Positions 26,066 to 33,320 of a stretch of 64,000 bases of DNA are shown here, piece after piece; position 1 is the first letter of the stretch; each line of letters opens with the position of its first letter. Source of the stretch: JABCPE02 sp963509715 (GTDB taxonomy: Bacteria; Bacteroidota; Bacteroidia; Flavobacteriales; Weeksellaceae); NCBI GenBank assembly GCA_963509715.1, contig CAUPCB010000003.1, positions 13,550 through 77,549 of the forward strand, read 5' to 3'. The position numbers and the translations under genes were made by a program. A model generated the notes under the pieces. That model saw only the letters and a program-made list of their open reading frames with translations, searched no databases and had not been told where the DNA came from.

Positions 26066-27124
26066 TTATTTGATGATTTCTACTGGAGTCAGGTCAGAAA
26101 GATTCACTTGTCCAGTGGTTACTACTTGGTCGCCTTTTGATAATCCAGAAAGCACTTCTATATAATCTCCGAAGTTTCTTCCTGAGGTGATGGTTTTTAG
26201 CTCTGCTTTTCCGTTTTTAATGACATAGACTTGGTTAGAGCTTACACTTCCCACAAAGGCTGTTCTCGGCACTGTCAAAATCTGGCTGCTTTCTTTCTCT
26301 CCGAAATATGCCGTTCCGTACATTCCCGCTTTTAGGGTGTTATTGGTATTGTTTTTAATTTCCACTTCTACTGGGAAATTTAGGCTGGCATCGGCCTTTG
26401 GAGCAACGAAGGTCACCACACCAGAATATTTTTCATCTGGATAAACCGAAGAAGAAACCTCCACAGTCTGTCCTACTCTCACAGAGCCGATGTGTTTTTC
26501 ATCTACTTTTACTTCTAATTTAAGTGAGCCGATGTTTACGATTTCAAATAAAGCCTGCCCTGGCGCCACAAAAGAACCTGGCTCTATATTTTTCTTGTTA
26601 ATAATTCCTGAAAACGAAGCTCTTACATTCACATCAGAAGCGCTAAGCTGTGCGCTTTGAAGGCTGTTTTTAGCAGTTTGCGCTTGGAGGCGAACTTGGT
26701 CTAGCTGCTGCTTGGTCACACCTCCTGAAGCGTAAGCACTTTCGAAACGCTTTACTTCGGCTAGGGCGTTGTTATAGACTGCCTGTGCATTTTGTACATT
26801 TACATTCTGCTGTTCGCCTTTGATGATGGCAAGAACCTGCCCAGCGCCTACACGGCTTCCCTCATTTACTAAAACACGAATTACACGCCCTTGAGTTTCA
26901 GCAGAAAGAGCGACTTCCTGCTTTGCTTGGAAGGTTCCGTTGGCTTCGTATTGAGTATTCACGCTTCTGAAATCTACGATGTCCGCTCTTACGGCTACAT
27001 TGGCGTTTTTCTCCGCTACGATGGCTGTCGCCTGCTCACTTTTTTCTTTATTTTTATTTAAAACGAAGACAATTCCTGCGATAGAAGCTCCGATTAAAGC
27101 GATTGTTATGATTGTTTTTTTCAT
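26066..27124 (-). CDS. RND efflux pump, periplasmic adaptor (HlyD/MFP family)
   Basis: A 352-aa membrane-fusion protein bridging the RND permease and the TolC channel. One N-terminal hydrophobic segment (about 5-22) anchors it and there is no lipobox. The split lipoyl domain (SAETQGRVIRVLVNEGSRV, then SFSGIINKKNIEPGSFV) flanks a helical hairpin of about 70 residues; the beta-barrel domain (VGQTVEVSSSVYPD) and membrane-proximal domain follow. It lies 11 nt before the permease and 12 nt after the TolC gene in the operon. Confidence 0.94.
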   Translation of the reverse strand: MKKTIITIALIGASIAGIVFVLNKNKEKSEQATAIVAEKNANVAVRADIVDFRSVNTQYEANGTFQAKQEVALSAETQGRVIRVLVNEGSRVGAGQVLAIIKGEQQNVNVQNAQAVYNNALAEVKRFESAYASGGVTKQQLDQVRLQAQTAKNSLQSAQLSASDVNVRASFSGIINKKNIEPGSFVAPGQALFEIVNIGSLKLEVKVDEKHIGSVRVGQTVEVSSSVYPDEKYSGVVTFVAPKADASLNFPVEVEIKNNTNNTLKAGMYGTAYFGEKESSQILTVPRTAFVGSVSSNQVYVIKNGKAELKTITSGRNFGDYIEVLSGLSKGDQVVTTGQVNLSDLTPVEIIK

Positions 27125-27136
27125 TTTTATTTAAAT

Positions 27137-28438
27137 TTATTTTGTTAATGTATTTAGTTCTCCTCTTGATTTTATTAGTTTTATTTCAGCTATTTTGTAT
27201 TCCAGCAGAGCATTGGTATAGTTATTTTGTGCATCTGCGTAGGCTTTTTCTGCATCCAATAAATCGGTAAGCGTAGAAAGCCCGTATTTATAGTTGTTCT
27301 GTGTGTTTTCCAAAACGCTCTTCGCTAAATTCACATTTTCTTTTTGAGTGTTGATGGTAATTAAACTATTGTTAATCTGAGTTTTAGCGTTTTCTATATC
27401 TAGGCTGATTGCCAGTTCTGCTTCTCTTTTTTCCACTTCAGCTTTTCTGATGTTTACATCGGCTTGGCGAAGTTTGGTTCTTGTAGAAAACCCATTGAAA
27501 ACAGGGATGTTTAGACTTAGCCCAATGCTCGCTGCACTGTAGTAGAATGTGCGTTCATCTTTACTAAACCAAGGGAATTTTTGCCCTACACCAGTGTAGC
27601 CAAAGTTTCCTGAAAGCGCCAGAGTAGGATAGTATTCCGCTTTTTTAGCTTTTCTGTCCAGCTCTAAGAGTTCCAGTTGTTTATTGATAACTTTGATTTC
27701 TGTTCTGTTCTCCACACTTGCTTCATTTCCTAGAAGGGCAGGCGTAGCATCAAAGGTGTCCTCTGGCATCACGATGGCTTTATTGATGTCCATTCCTATC
27801 ATGAATTTCAGGGAATGTTCTTGCAGTTGTAGCACTTCTAAAATCTGCTGTTTAGAGGCTTTTAGGTTGTTCACTGTTACATTGGTTCTATCCAAATCTA
27901 TTTTTTTAGCCAGACCACTTTTGTACAGTCCTTCTATGATGTCTCTGGTTTTAGTGGTGCTGTTTAGGTTCGTCTCCACAGTTTTCAGCTTTTGCTGTGT
28001 TTGATAAACTTGATAGTAAGCCGTAGCTACTTTTTCTATCAGGTTTTCATTGGTAAGTTGCTGATTGATAGCATAAAATTCACGAGTGGTTTTGGCTGCT
28101 TTCAGACCGATGAAAACACTTTGGTTGAACAACTGCTGAGTAACGGAAATTCCCGCTGAAGTCTGCCATGGGTTACCTATTTTTACTTGATTTCCCATAA
28201 AGCTCAACTGTTGCAGAATAGGGTTGTATGTGAGACTTCCTGTGACATTCACCTGTGGAAGTGTAGCTGCGCGCACTTGCTCTATCTGGTACTCTGCGTT
28301 TTCGTATTCTAATTTGGCTTTTACAGCCTCTGCTTTATGCTCTATGGCATAATTAACCGCTTTGCTGAGCGTCAGCTCTTCCTGTGCTTTTGGGAAGAAG
28401 CTCAGCAGAGCCAAAGCTATTGATAAACTATATTTCAT
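27137..28438 (-). CDS. TolC family outer-membrane efflux channel
   Basis: A 433-aa outer-membrane factor. Signal peptide 1-18 ends PKAQ. Two OEP repeats (about 25-210 and 225-425) provide long helices and two short strand pairs, with VTGSLTYNPIL, GLYKSGLAKKIDLDR, PTLALSGNFGYTGVG and NTQNNYKYGLSTLTDLLDAEK. The last motif (YxxGxxxxxDLLDA) is typical of the family. It overlaps the TetR gene by 11 bp, which suggests translational coupling of regulator and pump. Confidence 0.93.
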   Translation of the reverse strand: MKYSLSIALALLSFFPKAQEELTLSKAVNYAIEHKAEAVKAKLEYENAEYQIEQVRAATLPQVNVTGSLTYNPILQQLSFMGNQVKIGNPWQTSAGISVTQQLFNQSVFIGLKAAKTTREFYAINQQLTNENLIEKVATAYYQVYQTQQKLKTVETNLNSTTKTRDIIEGLYKSGLAKKIDLDRTNVTVNNLKASKQQILEVLQLQEHSLKFMIGMDINKAIVMPEDTFDATPALLGNEASVENRTEIKVINKQLELLELDRKAKKAEYYPTLALSGNFGYTGVGQKFPWFSKDERTFYYSAASIGLSLNIPVFNGFSTRTKLRQADVNIRKAEVEKREAELAISLDIENAKTQINNSLITINTQKENVNLAKSVLENTQNNYKYGLSTLTDLLDAEKAYADAQNNYTNALLEYKIAEIKLIKSRGELNTLTK

Positions 28439-29051
28439 TTTCTTTTTTTATTAAATTTTCTACTATTTCTAAACCTTTTGGCGTTACGATTGACCTTAGA
28501 TAAAACTCTAAAAACTTGTCATCGTGTTCTTTTATTGATATACTTTTTCCTATTTCTTCTGGGAATTCTTCATATAAATCGATGGCATCACATCCTGCAA
28601 TAAACTGAACGGCCAAAAAAGATTTATCCAGATTTTCTCTGTAGATTCCTTGTTTTATTCCCTCACTTATATTGTTTTCGATATGGTTTTTCACATCCTT
28701 GCAGCGTTTTTTTTCAAATTCATAACAGAGCTCTGGGTAATATTTTTTAAGCTGAAAAAAACAAGGCGATGTTTCAAAATCTTTTCCTAAAATACCATCT
28801 ATTGATTCTTTTATTTTGAAATGCTCATGAATAGCCGTTTCGCATTTTCCTGATATTTCTGCAATTTTGCTGAAAGCCAGATTATACACATAATCTAGAG
28901 TAGCCTTTACTAAATCTTCTTTTGATGGGAAATACTGATAAATAGTCTTTTTTGAAATATGAAGCGCCTGTGCGATATCATCCATCCCTACGGTCTTAAA
29001 GCCATTCCTTAGGAATAATTCCTTTGATTTTTCTAATATAGTGTCTTTCAT
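28428..29051 (-). CDS. TetR/AcrR family transcriptional regulator
   Basis: A 207-aa regulator. The helix-turn-helix (about 24-46) reads VGMDDIAQALHISKKTIYQYF, followed by SKEDLVKATLDYVYN; the C-terminal ligand domain is all helical. As first gene of the pump operon it very likely represses the efflux genes until a substrate binds. The ATG at 29051 is chosen because the longer TTG start (29073-29075) coincides with the -7 promoter box. An inverted repeat just upstream could be its operator. Confidence 0.92.
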   Translation of the reverse strand: MKDTILEKSKELFLRNGFKTVGMDDIAQALHISKKTIYQYFPSKEDLVKATLDYVYNLAFSKIAEISGKCETAIHEHFKIKESIDGILGKDFETSPCFFQLKKYYPELCYEFEKKRCKDVKNHIENNISEGIKQGIYRENLDKSFLAVQFIAGCDAIDLYEEFPEEIGKSISIKEHDDKFLEFYLRSIVTPKGLEIVENLIKKENEI

Positions 29052-29072
29052 ATTTTGTCTGATTTTGTTTTG

Positions 29073-29080
29073 CAAATATA
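29073..29080 (-). promoter_or_regulatory. Putative -7 box for the efflux operon
   Basis: Minus strand TATATTTG, 21 nt upstream of the TetR start. The -33 position falls within a possible operator. Confidence 0.5.
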
Positions 29081-29089
29081 TAAAAACTA

Positions 29090-29116
29090 GGAAACAAAAA
29101 AGTAAAAAAAGTTTCC
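29090..29116. promoter_or_regulatory. Possible TetR operator, inverted repeat
   Basis: GGAAAC (29090-29095) and GTTTCC (29111-29116) form a perfect 6-bp inverted repeat with a 15-nt AT-rich spacer, upstream of and overlapping the -33 zone of the efflux promoter. The position fits a repressor site, but such short repeats arise by chance in AT-rich DNA. Confidence 0.3.
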
Positions 29117-29199
29117 AAGTTCATTCGTTTCTTGTAAAGTATTGATTTTCAGTAATAAAAATTTCACTCTTTTAAAGAAAATTATTGGAAAGAGAAAAA

Positions 29200-30477
29200 C
29201 TATTTATAGTAAGTTTCCAAAAAGATGAAAAAATTATTCATTCTGTAGATGTTATTTGCCGCCAAATAAACACACAGAACAAGAATGACGGAAACCAAGA
29301 AATTCAGAATTTTAGGCTGTTTTTGGTAAGAATGGAACAGCCAGCCAAGGAACAGCGGATAGACAAAAACGAAATGTCCTCCATAGATATAGGCAACATT
29401 AAGCCCGAATTTTAGGACGCAGTGTATGATGATATCCACTAAAAACGAAAGTGTAAGTATCTGGAAATAAGTGTTTTTAAAGTTTTTTATAATGCTCCAA
29501 ACCACCAATATGAGCAAAATCCCAACAAAGAGATAAGGCCAATCGGACTTGTAAACATCCATAAAAAGGGCTTTGTATTCGAAGCCTTTTTTGTTGTTAT
29601 AGTTTTTAATGATGAACCCAGGGAATAATATGTTACCGCCTAAAAACCAAGAGGTTACCATATCCCAAAAAGGCACAGATTTCGAGTTGGAAAACTTTTC
29701 GTACTGCTCATCGGTTTTAGTAAGAATTTGCTTCAAATTAAAATCCATCCGCATCAGGAACAATAGAACAAAAACTCCAGCGGAAAGGGCTACTTTCAGA
29801 GTTGCTTGCCAGAATTTTTTCCAAGACAGAAAAAGTCTTTTTTCAAATAAAATAGGAATGTAAGTTTTGACAATATTCGTGATGGTAAGCCCTCCAATCG
29901 CTATGCCAGAGAGCATCAGCAGGAAAAAAGGAATGCTCTGTTTCTGCTGGATTTTTTTTGCAGCGTAATAATTAAAAAAGGTCAGAAGAAAAAGCGAATA
30001 AGTGTAAGTTTCGGGTGTAAAAGACAAAAGAATATTCGTGGAGAAAAAAGCAAAGAAAACGGTCAAAAGCCACGCTGATTTATTAGAAATCAAAGTGATA
30101 TTGGTCAAATATTTATAAATCTGAACCAAAGTCAAACTAATAGTAATGGTGCTGAGCCACGCCCAAACCAGTCTGAAAATCTCGTTTTTCTCGCCGCCAG
30201 AAACGAAAAGTGCAAAATTCCGTAAAAAATCAAAAAAATAGATAGACAGTGGATGCCGTTCAAAACCTCCACCAGTCATGATAATCGCTCGGTTATCAAA
30301 GCTAAAATAAGCATCCCATGGAATACGGTCATCGAAAATGATGCGGTATTTCAGTGCGATGATACTTCCTAAACTCCCATAAACAAGCACGAATAAGCCG
30401 AATAAAAGATATTCTGCTTTGTTATTTGGGAAGAGAAGGGATAGGGCGCTGTGGATTTTTGATTTTAGTTTTGTCAT
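29200..30477 (-). CDS. Polytopic membrane protein, GT-C-like (possibly DUF6080)
   Basis: A 425-aa integral membrane protein with about ten hydrophobic helices. After helix 1, the loop with FDDRIPWDAYFSFDNRAIIM and FERHPLSIYFFDF resembles the acidic first loop of GT-C glycosyltransferases. A mid-region extramembrane part has YEKFSNSKSVPFWDM. It looks like the DUF6080 proteins of flavobacteria, whose function is unknown; I cannot confirm the assignment. It stands alone between the efflux operon and tadA. Confidence 0.75.
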   Translation of the reverse strand: MTKLKSKIHSALSLLFPNNKAEYLLFGLFVLVYGSLGSIIALKYRIIFDDRIPWDAYFSFDNRAIIMTGGGFERHPLSIYFFDFLRNFALFVSGGEKNEIFRLVWAWLSTITISLTLVQIYKYLTNITLISNKSAWLLTVFFAFFSTNILLSFTPETYTYSLFLLTFFNYYAAKKIQQKQSIPFFLLMLSGIAIGGLTITNIVKTYIPILFEKRLFLSWKKFWQATLKVALSAGVFVLLFLMRMDFNLKQILTKTDEQYEKFSNSKSVPFWDMVTSWFLGGNILFPGFIIKNYNNKKGFEYKALFMDVYKSDWPYLFVGILLILVVWSIIKNFKNTYFQILTLSFLVDIIIHCVLKFGLNVAYIYGGHFVFVYPLFLGWLFHSYQKQPKILNFLVSVILVLCVYLAANNIYRMNNFFIFLETYYK

Positions 30478-30482
30478 TGCTG

Positions 30483-30490
30483 CAAAATTA
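30483..30490 (-). promoter_or_regulatory. Putative -7 box for the GT-C-like gene
   Basis: Minus strand TAATTTTG matches TAnnTTTG and is only 5 nt upstream of the ATG at 30477, which would give a near-leaderless message. No clear -33 element. Confidence 0.3.
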
Positions 30491-30541
30491 GAAAAATATA
30501 ACAGAAAAGAACATTTCCCATGAAAGCAGATTTTTATTTTC

Positions 30542-30549
30542 TATTTTTG
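30542..30549 (+). promoter_or_regulatory. Putative -7 box for tadA
   Basis: TATTTTTG, 17 nt before the tadA ATG. No TTG at the expected distance. Confidence 0.4.
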
Positions 30550-30566
30550 CTGAAACATTTAGAAAT

Positions 30567-30998
30567 ATGTTTTCCGACGAATATTTTATGAAAGCAGCTC
30601 TCCAAGAGGCTCTCTATGCCCTTGAAGAAGAGGAAGTTCCGATAGGCTGTGTGATAGTTTGTAATAATAAAATTATCGCTAGAGGACATAATCTCACCGA
30701 ACGGCTGAACGACATCACAGCCCACGCCGAAATGCAGAGTGTAACCTCAGCGGCCAATTTTCTTGGCGGTAAATACCTGAAAGACTGCACGATGTATGTG
30801 ACTCTGGAGCCGTGCGTGATGTGTGCTGGAGCTTTGTTTTGGTCGCAGATTTCTCGCTTGGTCATCGGAGCAAGAGATGAGAAGCGCGGTTTTCTAAACA
30901 AAGGAATAGAGCTCCACCCTAAAACAGAAATCATCACAGGTGTTTTAGAGGAAGAATGCTCCCTTTTGGTCAGTGAGTTTTTCAAGGGAAAACGATAA
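30567..30998 (+). CDS. tadA: tRNA-specific adenosine deaminase
   Basis: A 143-aa zinc deaminase that converts A34 of tRNA-Arg(ACG) to inosine. The zinc and proton-shuttle residues are H53 and E55 in THAEMQS-type context (TAHAEMQSV) and C83 and C86 in EPCVMCAGAL. The EEEVPIGCVIVCNNKIIARGHN segment and the C-terminal GFLNKGIELHP loop are typical. Full length for the family. It converges on pabC with a 2-nt gap between stop codons and no evident terminator. Confidence 0.95.
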   Translation: MFSDEYFMKAALQEALYALEEEEVPIGCVIVCNNKIIARGHNLTERLNDITAHAEMQSVTSAANFLGGKYLKDCTMYVTLEPCVMCAGALFWSQISRLVIGARDEKRGFLNKGIELHPKTEIITGVLEEECSLLVSEFFKGKR

Positions 30999-31000
30999 AT

Positions 31001-31594
31001 TTATTTTAACTCTTCTATGGAATACACAAAATCTTGGTTGAATTCATTCATAGAGTTGATGAGCTGAAAATGAGAGAATTCGTTTAGGTTTTGTAGGGTG
31101 ATTTCTGTTTCTTTTATTATTCCTTGTTTTAGGAGGTTTTGTCGCTGAACACCATTGAGCAAGAAACTTTTAGGCGTGTACCAAGTTTGGTTTTTTAGGA
31201 ACAGAAGATTAGAAAAAGAAGTGTCCGTAATCTGTCCGTTTTTCACGATGATGATTTCCTGCGCTCGGGCTTTTTTTTTCATTTTTTCAAATTCTGTGCG
31301 ATCTGCAAATTTGAAATCGTACGAAAAATCATTATTCTCCACCAGCTCAAAAGTTTCTATTTCTGGAAATGCATATGGGAGCATTTGAGATTTGAAATTT
31401 CCCTCCAAATCATACACGATGCGCAGTTTGTAGAGTCCGTCTTCATCATGCTCTAAATCCTTGAAAATCTTTTCTAAATCTATGCAGCATTCCTTCCCGA
31501 AATGCGCAAAAGTCTCACGAACCCTCTGCTGATGAAGGTCTAATAAGAATGCTTTTTGGTCTTCTACTTTTATGCTTTCAATAAATTGGGACAT
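31001..31594 (-). CDS. pabC: Aminotransferase class IV, probable aminodeoxychorismate lyase
   Basis: A 197-aa fold-type IV PLP protein. The PLP Lys is probably K95 in YDFKFADR. The other marks are IIIVKNGQITDTSFSNLLFL and LLNGVQRQNLL. It is about 70 residues shorter than E. coli PabC but matches the short class found in bacteroidetes and epsilonproteobacteria. It overlaps pabB by 17 bp, which strongly suggests it releases p-aminobenzoate from aminodeoxychorismate in folate synthesis. The gene symbol rests on this context. Confidence 0.82.
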   Translation of the reverse strand: MSQFIESIKVEDQKAFLLDLHQQRVRETFAHFGKECCIDLEKIFKDLEHDEDGLYKLRIVYDLEGNFKSQMLPYAFPEIETFELVENNDFSYDFKFADRTEFEKMKKKARAQEIIIVKNGQITDTSFSNLLFLKNQTWYTPKSFLLNGVQRQNLLKQGIIKETEITLQNLNEFSHFQLINSMNEFNQDFVYSIEELK

Positions 31595-32552
31595 ATATTT
31601 TATTTTTCATTTCTTGATATTCATCTTCCAGCTGGCTCATATGGGTGATTCCTCCGCCGCTTTTGAAGTAGAATTTTTCGTTTTCTTTTTCTATAAAACG
31701 AATCATCACACAGCTGTCCAGATTTCTGCCGTCGAACCAACCGCAAACGCCCGTGTAAAAGCCTCTTTGGTAGTTTTCCGCTTCTAAAACAATTTCCAAA
31801 GTCTTCATTTTCGGTGCACCTAGAATAGACCCTGCGGGAAGCAGTTTTTGGAGAATGTCGCCTATATTTTGCTGAAATTCAGGTTTTAGTTCTCCTGAAA
31901 TTTTGGAGCTCATAGCGTATAAATCTCTCTGGCGGGTTTTGATGAAATCTATCCTTTGGAACTCTTCCAGCTGGACATTATCCGCTACCATGCTGAGGTC
32001 GTTTCGTAGTAAATCCACCACAGTATAATGCTCGGCAAGCTCTTTTTTGTCTTCTTTCAGAACATTGACAGCGTTCTCCACCGAGGCATCGATAGTGCCT
32101 TTCATCGGGTAGGTGAAAATTTTATTTTCTTTGATTTCCACGAAAGTTTCTGGCGAAAAAAATACAAATTGGTCATCGAAATAGACTTTGTATTTCGCAT
32201 CAGAAATTTTGTAAATTTCCTTTAAAGAAAGGTTGGTTTTTATCTCCGTCTGGCAGGTATAGTTAGCAAGGTAGGAATTTCCGCCTTTCAGGTTTTTTTG
32301 AACAATTTCAAAGCCTTTTTGGTAATCTTCCTTGCTCTGTGGAAAATTTTCCCAGAAAATATTTTTTTCTGAATTTTGAATTGGTTTTTCGAATTTGAAA
32401 TCAGGAAATTTGATGAAAATATCTGCCTTTTCCAAATCTTTTTCTTCGATAATGATGATATTCTGAGCCAAAAAATCAATCATAAAAAAGAAAGGAATTT
32501 CATTCGCAGAGAGGAAGTTCATTTTCTCAAAAGAGCCTTGAAAATTTTTCAT
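31578..32552 (-). CDS. pabB: Aminodeoxychorismate synthase component I
   Basis: A 324-aa chorismate-binding enzyme, the short PabB type without the N-terminal TrpE-like domain. Family motifs are YLANYTCQTEIKTNLSL, FVFFSPETFVEI, YPMKGTIDA, LLRNDLSMVADNV, LPAGSILGAPKMKTLEIVLE, GFYTGVCGWFDG and KSGGGITHMSQLEDEYQEM. PMKGT has Lys where the TrpE family has an Arg/Lys distinction, as in true PabB. It needs a PabA amidotransferase, not seen here. The ATG at 32552 leaves nearly no leader after the predicted promoter; ATG 32522 is a good alternative start. Confidence 0.92.
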   Translation of the reverse strand: MKNFQGSFEKMNFLSANEIPFFFMIDFLAQNIIIIEEKDLEKADIFIKFPDFKFEKPIQNSEKNIFWENFPQSKEDYQKGFEIVQKNLKGGNSYLANYTCQTEIKTNLSLKEIYKISDAKYKVYFDDQFVFFSPETFVEIKENKIFTYPMKGTIDASVENAVNVLKEDKKELAEHYTVVDLLRNDLSMVADNVQLEEFQRIDFIKTRQRDLYAMSSKISGELKPEFQQNIGDILQKLLPAGSILGAPKMKTLEIVLEAENYQRGFYTGVCGWFDGRNLDSCVMIRFIEKENEKFYFKSGGGITHMSQLEDEYQEMKNKIYVPIY

Positions 32553-32554
32553 AG

Positions 32555-32586
32555 TGCAAAAATAAAACTAAAACTTTATTTTTGCA
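32555..32586. promoter_or_regulatory. Divergent promoters in a perfect inverted repeat
   Basis: TGCAAAAATAAA (32555-32566) and TTTATTTTTGCA (32575-32586) are a perfect 12-bp inverted repeat with an 8-nt spacer. Each arm holds a TATTTTTG -7 box: 32557-32564 on the minus strand for pabB and 32577-32584 on the plus strand for the membrane-protein gene. The two boxes are too close for two polymerases at once. Confidence 0.65.
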
Positions 32587-32601
32587 TAAAATAGAATAAA
32601 A

Positions 32602-33318
32602 ATGGAACGAAAAATAGATACAGGGCAGATTTTCAGCGAGGCGTTTGATTATTGGAAATCAGTGATGAGGTTTAATCTCGCCTTTTCGATATTGTATTTC
32701 AGTTTATTTATGCTGCTGACTTATGGTCTGGCGAATTACCTCGGCGTTTGGGAAAAATTCATGGAAATGCAATCGGTAACGGATATACAGGCGTATGTTA
32801 AGAAATTAAATGAGCTGGTTGGTTCAAAAGATGTAATGCAGTTTTCGTTATTAAGTGTTTTTTGCTCTGGACTGGTTTTCCCTCTGCATATAGGATTTTT
32901 CAAGATTTTTAAGAAAATAGACAATAAGGAAGAGCCTGTTTTGGGTGATTTGTTTGAAGGTTATCAAGGAGCTAATTTTATAAAATATGCAGTATATTAC
33001 ATTCTTTGGATGATGATTTACAGATTTATGAGCCAGTTGGTGCTTCCTACTCCGCTTTGGGTGATGCTTACGCTTTTTGTTTCTCCGCTGATGTATTTCA
33101 GGAATGAACCTTTGGGAACGGCGATGGTTACAAGTTTTCAGGCGATGCGTGGGAATTTTTTAACACTATTAATCTGTGTCATCGGGACTGCATTTATCAG
33201 CTACCTCGGTTTAGTTGTATTTCTGGTGGGATATGCGCTGACTTTTCCTTTTTGGAATGCGATGATTTACACTTTATATAAAAATATTTTTACAGAAGAA
33301 ATAAACAATAATTTATAA
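32602..33318 (+). CDS. Hypothetical polytopic membrane protein
   Basis: A 238-aa protein with about five or six transmembrane helices (near 22-44, 88-105, 128-148, 152-168, 188-232) and a short charged N-terminus MERKIDTGQIFSEAFDYWK. The pattern of IFSEAFxYWK, a cytoplasmic loop with GDLFEGYQG, and FxxFWNAMIYTLYK is seen in small YciC/DUF-type membrane proteins of bacteroidetes, but I cannot assign a function. It is 2 nt upstream of the M1 peptidase gene and shares its transcript. Confidence 0.75.
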   Translation: MERKIDTGQIFSEAFDYWKSVMRFNLAFSILYFSLFMLLTYGLANYLGVWEKFMEMQSVTDIQAYVKKLNELVGSKDVMQFSLLSVFCSGLVFPLHIGFFKIFKKIDNKEEPVLGDLFEGYQGANFIKYAVYYILWMMIYRFMSQLVLPTPLWVMLTLFVSPLMYFRNEPLGTAMVTSFQAMRGNFLTLLICVIGTAFISYLGLVVFLVGYALTFPFWNAMIYTLYKNIFTEEINNNL

Positions 33319-33320
33319 AT

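Noticed and set aside
29090..29220. Third GTTTCC copy at the end of the GT-C-like gene (near 29211) as part of an operator array
   Set aside because: It lies inside coding sequence and too far from the promoter; probably chance.
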